A DNA stretch of 64,000 bases from QWQI01 sp964608915 (GTDB lineage: Bacteria; Planctomycetota; Planctomycetia; Isosphaerales; Isosphaeraceae). Position numbers and translations under genes: made by a program. Location of the stretch: the NCBI GenBank assembly GCA_964608915.1, contig CAZSQA010000012.1, forward strand, positions 97,537 to 161,536, written 5' to 3'. A model generated the notes under the pieces. It made no database searches. It was not told where the DNA came from and saw only the letters and a list, made by a program, of their open reading frames with translations. This document shows positions 58,222 to 64,000 of this stretch, piece after piece (position 1 is the first letter of the stretch; every line of letters starts with the position of its first letter).

Positions 58222-58557
58222 TTCGTAAGACTACGTCTTGGAATGATTCGAGAATCCGAACGAGGATGACTGCCGTGTGGCTCACCCTTGTGCGTAATGT
58301 CGTTTCGAATCTTTCTGGACGAAGCGAGCCTGGTTCGAATCTTCGAATCAGGATATCAACTTCGCAATGCCGGCGAATCCGATCCGATCCCTGACCGAGC
58401 ACGGCTTCGGCCGAGATCTCGCGCACGCATCGATCGCTTCACACGTCGGCGGACCGCTCACTGTTCGAAACCTTCCCTTTGCAGGACCGTCGCCATGACG
58501 CGTTCACGTCGAACGTGTGCGCACGCGCTGCAACCCGACACTTCAAGGAAAACGCAA
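58222..58557. other. intergenic region, no gene seen
   Basis: 336 bases between the Cys-rich gene and the Tat-exported cupredoxin-like gene. A reading frame stays open in line with the next gene, but its sequence is Arg-rich and without domain content, and the ribosome site AAGGAAAA at about 58545 favours the start at 58558. No RNA element was recognised. Confidence 0.5.
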
Positions 58558-59481
58558 ATGCAATTCGATGACATGAGATACGATCGGCCTGAGCCGGAAG
58601 CCCGGTCACCCCGCAAGTTCGACGACGGCAAGCCATTCAATCGCAGGTCGATCCTGAAAAAGCTCGCGGCCGGTTCCGCCCTCGGCGCCGGCGCGGGCTT
58701 CGAAGTGCTCTGGCCGACCCGCGTGCGGGCTTTCGAAGATCCGAAAAACCCTGATCAGGCATGGGGCACGGTCAAGGGCCGGATCGTCTGGAAATCCGAT
58801 GCCGCTCCGCCGAAGCCTCGTGAGATCGATCTCACGAAATATGGCCTGAAACCACCCGACCATGCGTGGTTCACTTCGAAAGGACCGATTTTCACCGAAG
58901 ACTGGGTGATTCACCCTGAGAATCTCGGAATCCGATGGACTTTCGTCTGGATGATCCCCGCTATGGGCGGCCCCAAAGCGAAATTGCCCGTGCACCCTTC
59001 GCTCGAAAAACTGCCTGAATCACCCGTCACATTCGAACAGCCATGTTCAGGATTCGCGCCGCATGCCGTCGGAGTCCGGCAGGGCCAGAAGCTCGTCGTC
59101 ACGAACGAATCGCCCGTCGTGCATGCGTTCCAGTGGAACGGATTCGCCCAGACCGGTAACCAGATCATGAACCCTGGCGCCAAAATCGAAATTCCGAAAC
59201 TCGTCGCCGAGCGCCAGGCCCTGAAAGTCTCGTGTGCGCCCCATCCTTGGGAATCCGCCTGGATTCGCGTTTTCGACCACCCCTATTTCACCCTCACCGA
59301 TGCCGACGGCCGATTCGAAATCCGCAACGTGCCCAGCGGCAATCATCGCATCGTCGTCTGGCACGAAACTGCGGGATGGCTCGGCGGAAACTCAGGGCGA
59401 AACGGTGCCACGCTGCTCGTCGAAGGCGGCGGCATCGTCGACATGGGCGAAGTCGGAATGAAACCGGCCGCCAAGGGCTGA
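58558..59481 (+). CDS. Tat-exported cupredoxin/carboxypeptidase-regulatory-like protein
   Basis: 307 aa. A Tat signal (NRRSILKKLAAGSALGAGAG) is followed by a planctomycete-type beta domain (AWGTVKGRIVWKSDAAPPKP, DWVIHPENLGIRWTFVWMIP). The middle has copper-like ligands: VVHAFQWNG (His), LKVSCAPHPWESAWIRVFDH (Cys and His). A carboxypeptidase-regulatory-like segment ends the chain (DADGRFEIRNVPSGNHRIVV). This is the methylamine-utilisation-type group of unknown role; copper binding is inference. A terminator follows it. Confidence 0.82.
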   Translation: MQFDDMRYDRPEPEARSPRKFDDGKPFNRRSILKKLAAGSALGAGAGFEVLWPTRVRAFEDPKNPDQAWGTVKGRIVWKSDAAPPKPREIDLTKYGLKPPDHAWFTSKGPIFTEDWVIHPENLGIRWTFVWMIPAMGGPKAKLPVHPSLEKLPESPVTFEQPCSGFAPHAVGVRQGQKLVVTNESPVVHAFQWNGFAQTGNQIMNPGAKIEIPKLVAERQALKVSCAPHPWESAWIRVFDHPYFTLTDADGRFEIRNVPSGNHRIVVWHETAGWLGGNSGRNGATLLVEGGGIVDMGEVGMKPAAKG

Positions 59482-59493
59482 ATCCGGTATTGC

Positions 59494-59527
59494 GCCGGAA
59501 CGTGCCGCACGGGTGCGTTCCGGCCTT
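59494..59527 (+). terminator. terminator-like hairpin after the cupredoxin-like gene
   Basis: GCCGGAACG (59494-59502) and CGTTCCGGC (59516-59524) form a perfect 9-bp stem, followed by a short CTTT tail. It lies 13 bases after the stop and separates this gene from the DUF1559 gene. Confidence 0.6.
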
Positions 59528-59618
59528 TCCCGGGTCGAAATGCAACGGACCGGTCCGCTGCCGGAATACGTCCGGTTCCGACCATCACGATCACAACGAA
59601 CCACAAGGAACCCAACGA

Positions 59619-60578
59619 ATGAACTCACGCAGAAGCGCTTTCACGCTCATCGAACTGCTCGTCGTCATCGCGATCATCGCGGTGCTTATCTCTCTCCTGC
59701 TCCCCGCGGTACAATCCGCTCGCGAAGCTGCTCGAAGGGCGCAATGCACGAACAACCTGAAACAGATCGGACTGGCCCTGCACAATTACGAAAACTCCCA
59801 CGGCATATTCCCCGTCGGCCGGACGAGCTTTCCGGCGCTCTGGTCGTCACTGGCCCAGATCCTGCCTTTCATCGAAAGTTCCGCTGAGTATGCCGCGATC
59901 AATTTCGATATCCCGCCACTGACTTCGGGCACGGCCAGCCCCGCGAATCTGACCGCAGTCGCCACTGTCGTCGATACGTACGTTTGCCCAAGTGACTCCC
60001 AGGGCAAGATCGTGCCCGAATTCGGCACAACCAATTACGTCGGCAACGCCGGGACCGGCAGCATCAATGGCGGCAGCTTCCGGATCGACGCCGGGCCGGT
60101 TTTGCCGGAAGGGTTGTTTTTCGACCGAAAAGCGATCCGGCTGGCCGAAATCACCGACGGATTGAGCAATACGGTCGCCTTTGCCGAGACGATTCTGGGC
60201 AACGGCACGAATTCGACCGGTGCGACCGCTCAGGATTTGCGCCGTCAGTTCGCTCTGACGACGTCCGCGGCGATCACGCCGGCAAGCTGTGCCGGCACCG
60301 GGCAATGGGTCGGCGATCGTGGCCGTGAATGGTCGCGCGGCAGCTTCGTGATGGCAGCGTACAATCATTTTTTCACACCGAACGCGAAAGAGCCGGACTG
60401 CACGAACACCGGCCGTGCCGCGGCGATCACAGCAGCACGCAGCTTCCACCCGGGCGGGGTCAACGCGCTTTACGCCGATGGCCATGTCCAGTTCGCGAAG
60501 GACACGATATCACTGAACGCCTGGCGCTCGGTCTCGACCCGCGCAGGCAGTGAAGTCCTTTCCGCAGACTCTCTGTAA
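59619..60578 (+). CDS. DUF1559 protein with type IV pilin-like N-terminus
   Basis: 319 aa. The leader SRRSAFTLIELLVVIAIIAV is the classic prepilin start, with processing before Phe, and SLLLPAVQSAREAARRAQ is the DUF1559 helix. The body has YENSHGIFPVGRTSFPALW, VDTYVCPSDSQGKIVPEFG, VAFAETILGNG, and the C-terminal ARSFHPGGVNALYADGHVQF. This large planctomycete family is thought to assemble at the cell surface, but function is not established. AAGGAA precedes the ATG. It stands alone. Confidence 0.94.
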   Translation: MNSRRSAFTLIELLVVIAIIAVLISLLLPAVQSAREAARRAQCTNNLKQIGLALHNYENSHGIFPVGRTSFPALWSSLAQILPFIESSAEYAAINFDIPPLTSGTASPANLTAVATVVDTYVCPSDSQGKIVPEFGTTNYVGNAGTGSINGGSFRIDAGPVLPEGLFFDRKAIRLAEITDGLSNTVAFAETILGNGTNSTGATAQDLRRQFALTTSAAITPASCAGTGQWVGDRGREWSRGSFVMAAYNHFFTPNAKEPDCTNTGRAAAITAARSFHPGGVNALYADGHVQFAKDTISLNAWRSVSTRAGSEVLSADSL

Positions 60579-60680
60579 CCGGCCCATCATCCTGGCCGTC
60601 ATTCTTCGGAACGACGGCTCCGGCTCATCCTTCGCACAGCGCCCGAACACGATCCATCTCGCCATTTACGGAGACGATTC

Positions 60681-62087
60681 ATGCCGACTGAAGTGACGCC
60701 CCGATCTTCCTGGCCCGATTATCGCGCGATCTGGCGCTGGCACTTTTATGCCGGGCTTTTCTGCATTCCGTTCGTCATCTTGCTTTCTCTCAGCGGAATG
60801 ATCTACCTGTTTTCCGAAGAGATCGAGGCGGTCATCGACAGGCCGTACGATCGGCTCGCGGTGCAGGGCAATCCCGGTCTCCCTTCGAAGCACGTGGCGG
60901 CCGCGATTCAGGCCGTGCCCGGATCGCGGCTTCAGTCGTACGAGATTCCCGGGCAGGCGGACGATGCCGTGCGCGTCGTCGTGAACGACGGTTCCGCCAT
61001 GCGTGTCTATGTCCATCCCGAAACGCTGGAAGTCCTGCACCAGGTTCGTGAGGAAAGCCGCCTGATGCGGCAGATCTTCCGATTCCATGGCGAACTCATG
61101 ATGGGAAACAAGGGCTCGCACCTCGTCGAGCTGGCGGCGTCCTGGGCGATCGTCATGATCCTGACGGGCCTGTGCCTCTGGTGGCCGCGCGGTCCGTTTC
61201 GCCTTGCGGGCGTTCTTTACCCGCGCGTCTTTCGAGGTTCCCGCACACGCTGGCGCGACCTGCATGCGGTCACAGGCGTCTGGGTTTCCGGTTTCGCGCT
61301 GATTCTGCTGGTGACCGGGCTGCCCTGGGCGAAATTCTGGGGCGATGGCTTCCGGACCGTCCGCAAATGGACCGGCACCGCCGCGGCACGTCAGGAGTGG
61401 GACAACTCGTCGCCCATCGCGAAAACTGCAGGCTCACGGTCCGGCATGGCGAAGACGACGGCTTCCGAACCGAAAAAGGCTGGTCAGCGCCGTGTTCAGC
61501 CGCCGGTCGATCTCGCCGCTCTGGACCGGATCGTCGCGACCGTGGTCCCACTGGCGCTTCCCGCTCCGGTCCTTGTCGCACCGCCCGGTTCGCGATCGTT
61601 CGGGTCGAGTCCGAAAGACTGGACGGCCAAATCGATGACGCCGAACCGGCCAAGAAGGGTGGATCTGACGATGGAAGAGGCAACGGGGGCCGTCGTATCC
61701 CGGTCCGATTTCGCCGAGAAACACATCATCGACCGAATCGTCGGGACAGGAATCGCGCTTCATGAAGGCCGCCTTTTCGGCTGGCCCAATCAGGCGATCG
61801 GGCTGATGACGGCCGTCGGGCTGGTGCTCGTCAGCGGCAGTTCGCTCGTACTCTGGATCCGGCGGAAACGCCCTGGTTCACTGGGAGCGCCCGCCCCGCA
61901 TGCATCGCCCCGAATCACGATCGCGTTACTGGCGATCTTCGTGGCGCTCGGTTCGTTCCTGCCACTTTTCGGCCTTTCGGCGGTGGCTGTGCTGATACTC
62001 GAAAGGACGGTTCTCTCGAGAATTCCAGGCCTCAGCGAATGGCTCGGCCTGTCGCGGCGAACCCCGGAACTGTCGGCGAACGCATGA
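60681..62087 (+). CDS. PepSY-associated transmembrane protein
   Basis: 468 aa. N-terminal helix with WHFYAGLFCIPFVILLSLSG and YLFSEEIEAVIDRPYDRL, then a periplasmic PepSY part (VRVVVNDGSAMRVYVHPETL) and further helices (VELAASWAIVMILTGLCLWW, HAVTGVWVSGFALILLVTGL, IGLMTAVGLVLVSGSSLVLW, ITIALLAIFVALGSFLPL). The family resembles PiuB-like iron-reductase or respiratory membrane proteins; the exact role is unknown. A polar, Lys/Arg/Pro-rich stretch of ~90 residues sits between helices 3 and 4. A terminator lies downstream. Confidence 0.88.
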   Translation: MPTEVTPRSSWPDYRAIWRWHFYAGLFCIPFVILLSLSGMIYLFSEEIEAVIDRPYDRLAVQGNPGLPSKHVAAAIQAVPGSRLQSYEIPGQADDAVRVVVNDGSAMRVYVHPETLEVLHQVREESRLMRQIFRFHGELMMGNKGSHLVELAASWAIVMILTGLCLWWPRGPFRLAGVLYPRVFRGSRTRWRDLHAVTGVWVSGFALILLVTGLPWAKFWGDGFRTVRKWTGTAAARQEWDNSSPIAKTAGSRSGMAKTTASEPKKAGQRRVQPPVDLAALDRIVATVVPLALPAPVLVAPPGSRSFGSSPKDWTAKSMTPNRPRRVDLTMEEATGAVVSRSDFAEKHIIDRIVGTGIALHEGRLFGWPNQAIGLMTAVGLVLVSGSSLVLWIRRKRPGSLGAPAPHASPRITIALLAIFVALGSFLPLFGLSAVAVLILERTVLSRIPGLSEWLGLSRRTPELSANA

Positions 62088-62230
62088 GGGCCGATGATCC
62101 TTGCGAGAATTGATCGCAGGACTCGACCGCACGTCGAAAGCCACACTTCCGTCTCGAACGAAATCCGATCCGATCTCGATAGGATGTCATTGCGTCGGAC
62201 TTCTTCTGAAAGAAAGAAGGGAATGTAACG

Positions 62231-62260
62231 ACCGGGGGAACGCCTACGCTCCGGTTTTTC
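62231..62260 (+). terminator. terminator after the PepSY gene
   Basis: ACCGGGG pairs with CTCCGGT (one G-U pair) and is followed by TTTT. It lies about 145 bases after the stop. The whole 62088-62393 gap (306 bases) contains no convincing gene. Confidence 0.6.
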
Positions 62261-62393
62261 CGATCGGAGAGGAACGCAGCCTATTCGTCTATCAAGGCAT
62301 GCGTGCTTGAAGCGTGGGCTGCGTCTGGATATCTGGAGACGACACCGTAGGTCGTTCATTCGCATTCGGCTGGAATCTTCGATCGAAACCGAC

Positions 62394-62813
62394 TCACCAC
62401 CACTTCGGAAATTCGGAAAATCCCTGCAGCATCGAACCGATCTCATGGGCAGGCCTCGTAAACTCCACAAGCACGACCGTCTCAGGGCGTCCGAAATTTT
62501 CGATACCCTGAATCCGTAACCGGAATCGATCGCCTTCCCGGTCGACGACGACGATCGTTTCTGCACTCATGGTTGCAAGGACCGCCGTGCCGACGCACGA
62601 CTCACCGTCGATGCGCCTGAGCTGATCCTCGAACCGATTCAGGTCGTCGTACCAAAACCAACGCTCACGAAGCGTAATCCGTGTCGAATGACGGTCGAAC
62701 CATGTCTCAAGATTCGTTTCGATATCGAACGCGACGGAAGGATGCCGGTCTTCGCACGCAAACGGATCAAAGTGAAATCGAAATTCGTCCGATCGGATCA
62801 ATTCGATTTTCAT
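62394..62813 (-). CDS. hypothetical protein, WapI/DUF6228-like possible
   Basis: 139 aa from ATG 62813 (MKIELIRSDEFRFHFDP). It has a mixed alpha/beta pattern with an N-terminal strand pair, an LRERWFWYDDLNRFEDQLRR helix, then FRLRIQGIENFGRPETVVLV and a C-terminal FSEFPKWW. No Cys-rich or membrane part. The pattern is like small immunity-type proteins (WapI or DUF6228 groups), but I am not sure. No toxin gene adjoins it directly; the DUF433/DUF5615 pair is 125 bases away on the same strand. Confidence 0.55.
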   Translation of the reverse strand: MKIELIRSDEFRFHFDPFACEDRHPSVAFDIETNLETWFDRHSTRITLRERWFWYDDLNRFEDQLRRIDGESCVGTAVLATMSAETIVVVDREGDRFRLRIQGIENFGRPETVVLVEFTRPAHEIGSMLQGFSEFPKWW

Positions 62814-62937
62814 GAACGCCTGTCTCTTTTCACGCACCAAACCTTGTTTTCGAAACTGACGATCGATCGACTATGAGTGATTTGCCTGAAGCCGGGCGGC
62901 TATTGCTCATGGAATGTTCGCTTCGGAAAACGATCCG

Positions 62938-63270
62938 TCAGCCCAGAAGCAAAGTGTTGCTCCAATCCTCCAATTCGAATGCCTGGATATCGGCGAAGCG
63001 GTCACGGAAAATCGCTTCGACTTGCGAAGTCGTGCAATTCCCGATCTGCAGCCAGATGACTTTTGGCGGGGACCCGCGAACCACGCTCAAATCATTGAAT
63101 TCTTCGTCTTTGGTCACAATCACGAAGCCATGACTTTTCGCGAAGTTCCAAATTTCGTCATCGCTGGCACAAGCCAATCCGACGGATTGCACATGATCCG
63201 AACAAGGAAACAAGTCGTTCAGACGGATGACGATTCTGGGCGACAAGTTTTGGTCGAAAAGCAGTTTCAT
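62938..63270 (-). CDS. DUF5615 PIN-like toxin of a toxin-antitoxin pair
   Basis: 110 aa starting MKLLFDQNLSPRIVIRLNDL, the typical DUF5615 start with Asp6 and the NLSP motif. Further PIN-type acidic residues are in ASDDEIWNFAKSHGFVIVTK and DEEFNDLSV. Family members look like Mg-dependent RNases. Its ATG overlaps the DUF433 stop by four bases (ATGA), so it is coupled to the antitoxin. Confidence 0.92.
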   Translation of the reverse strand: MKLLFDQNLSPRIVIRLNDLFPCSDHVQSVGLACASDDEIWNFAKSHGFVIVTKDEEFNDLSVVRGSPPKVIWLQIGNCTTSQVEAIFRDRFADIQAFELEDWSNTLLLG

Positions 63271-63497
63271 GACCCTGATAGCTGCATCCGGCGTTCGCGT
63301 TCAGCTGCAAAAGCGAGACTCGCCTGAATATCCTCAGGCTCAAGGTAAGGAAAATCGTTCAGTATTTGCTCGGAAGTCATCCCTGCGGCCAGGTAGCTCA
63401 AGATGTCATAAACCGAAATGCGCATACCGCGAATGCATGGGCGGCCGCCACGCTTGCCAGGTTCGATCGTGATGCGTGCGCGCCAAGGCTCGTTCAT
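63267..63497 (-). CDS. DUF433 antitoxin of the toxin-antitoxin pair
   Basis: 76 aa. The core GGRPCIRGMRISVYDILSYL and LAAGMTSEQILNDFPYLEPE is the DUF433 winged-helix pattern, which pairs with DUF5615 in many genomes. It likely binds its own promoter and the toxin. It precedes the toxin gene with a four-base overlap. A palindrome at 63576-63590 lies in the predicted promoter. Confidence 0.93.
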   Translation of the reverse strand: MNEPWRARITIEPGKRGGRPCIRGMRISVYDILSYLAAGMTSEQILNDFPYLEPEDIQASLAFAAERERRMQLSGS

Positions 63498-63575
63498 CGT
63501 AATGTCCCGGCTTCATCTGAAGATTCCTGTTCGTATCGGATTCGCTGGATATTGTATAGCGCATGAATCGCCGGA

Positions 63576-63590
63576 TTCCACCTGGTGGAA
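63576..63590. promoter_or_regulatory. palindromic operator candidate for the toxin-antitoxin operon
   Basis: TTCCACC (63576-63582) and GGTGGAA (63584-63590) form a perfect inverted repeat around one base. It lies near the -35 position of a minus-strand TACAAT at 63551-63556, upstream of the antitoxin start, so it may be an autoregulatory operator. Confidence 0.35.
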
Positions 63591-63667
63591 GCACAATCCG
63601 AATTCCTCGTGTCGTCGGGTTTCTGCTCCTGCCCCTTCCACCCGACTGCTCCCAAGAATCATGCGTG

Positions 63668-63676
63668 TGATAGAAT
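63668..63676 (+). promoter_or_regulatory. extended -10 promoter for the selenocysteine tRNA
   Basis: TGATAGAAT at 63668-63676 matches the extended -10 pattern TGnTATAAT with one change. It lies 10 bases before the tRNA 5' end at 63687. The -35 region is poor. Confidence 0.45.
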
Positions 63677-63686
63677 ACCTTCACAG

Positions 63687-63782
63687 GGGGGCGGTTGCAG
63701 GGCTGGTGCCGGCCGCGGTCTTCAAAACCGTCGTGCGACCTGGAAACAGGCCGCTGGTGGGTTCGATTCCCATACGCTCCCG
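63687..63782 (+). tRNA. selC: selenocysteine tRNA, anticodon UCA
   Basis: A 96-base tRNA with anticodon TCA at 63722-63724 in loop CTTCAAA, closed by GCGGT/ACCGT. The acceptor 5' side GGGGGCG pairs with CGCTCCC near the 3' end, with discriminator G at 63782. The long variable arm, GCGACCTG/CAGGCCGC around GAAA, and T-arm GTGGG TTCGATT CCCAT are typical of tRNA-Sec. An eighth acceptor pair would be G-A as drawn, so exact stem boundaries need a covariance model. It decodes UGA as selenocysteine with SelA, SelB and SelD, not seen in this window. Confidence 0.92.
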
Positions 63783-63788
63783 TCGTTC

Positions 63789-64000
63789 TCAGTTCTTGCT
63801 TAACTCGTCCACCACCTCGCTCTCCGGCTTGTTCAGGCAACATTTCTTGTATTTTTTGCCACTGCCGCAAGGGCAGGGGTCGTTGCGGCCGGCACGTACT
63901 TCGAGTGTCGAATTGCGGATCGTCGATGGAATGACAAAGGTTTCGGTTGCCGCCGTCGTTTCTCTCCTCACCGGAAAATTCGCATATTTTCGATGCTTAT
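63789..64000 (-). CDS. SEC-C motif protein, reaching the window edge
   Basis: The C-terminus RAGRNDPCPCGSGKKYKKCC is the SEC-C zinc motif (Cys-x-Cys then CC) found at the end of SecA and in small proteins. The frame begins at GTG 63971 in a 60 aa version but stays open upstream (KHRKYANFP) to the window edge, so it may be the tail of a larger protein, possibly SecA. It lies six bases from the tRNA on the opposite strand. Which protein it belongs to cannot be decided here. Confidence 0.7.
   Translation of the reverse strand, partial: KHRKYANFPVRRETTAATETFVIPSTIRNSTLEVRAGRNDPCPCGSGKKYKKCCLNKPESEVVDELSKN

Overview
The window looks like chromosomal DNA of a high-GC member of the phylum Planctomycetota. 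Four tandem modules of the Planctomycete cytochrome family (PSCyt1, DUF1549 and DUF1553 domains in one chain) each sit next to a DUF1501 gene. There are also two FG-GAP/ASPIC-UnbV (CRTAC1-like) proteins, a DUF1559 pseudopilin-like protein, a Cys-type sulfatase, a DUF6807 protein and many small secreted proteins of unknown function, all typical of this phylum. No phage, transposon, CRISPR array or rRNA was seen. Family assignments come from motifs read by eye, not from a database search.

Layout. 1-3.7 kb: two overlapping minus-strand genes, a TPR protein cut by the window edge and a TPR + FG-GAP + ASPIC protein. 3.8-8.3 kb: a small lipoprotein, then the translation cluster rpsB-tsf-pyrH-frr with a good promoter ahead of rpsB and hairpins between and after the genes. 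8.3-33.6 kb: the accessory core, with four two-gene modules (heme/DUF1549/DUF1553 gene first, DUF1501 gene second), two on each strand. Between them lie a small secreted protein, a TPR lipoprotein, a sulfatase, a DUF5009-like membrane acyltransferase and a second CRTAC1-like lipoprotein. 33.8-40.0 kb: a plus-strand carbohydrate run of BNR-repeat protein, GH88 unsaturated uronyl hydrolase, uronate-dehydrogenase-like SDR, SGNH esterase, membrane-anchored dual-specificity phosphatase and acetyl-xylan-esterase-like hydrolase. 40.0-49.0 kb: site-2 protease with CBS domains, NDH-2-like oxidoreductase, two secreted unknowns, a zinc-ribbon membrane protein, an orphan RbsA-like ATPase, a class III sirtuin and a YraN protein. 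49.3-56.3 kb: a sugar-dehydrogenase/diheme cytochrome fusion, a VOC protein and a coupled four-gene transport operon (EamA, TMEM14, RbsA-like, RbsC-like). 56.4-62.3 kb: DUF6807, a small Cys-rich protein, a Tat-exported cupredoxin-like protein, DUF1559 and PepSY-TM proteins. 62.4-64 kb: an orphan gene, a DUF433/DUF5615 toxin-antitoxin pair, a selenocysteine tRNA and a SEC-C motif protein running to the edge.

How it fits together. The sulfatase, the heme/DUF1501 modules, GH88, the uronate-dehydrogenase-like enzyme and the two esterases are consistent with breakdown of sulfated, acetylated, uronate-containing polysaccharides, with sugar ABC importers nearby; this is inference from families and context. 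The most distinctive items are the selenocysteine tRNA, the four modules that share a heme shell but carry different inserted beta-rich domains, a Walker B Asp-to-Asn change in one ABC ATPase, and a sirtuin with an altered zinc site.
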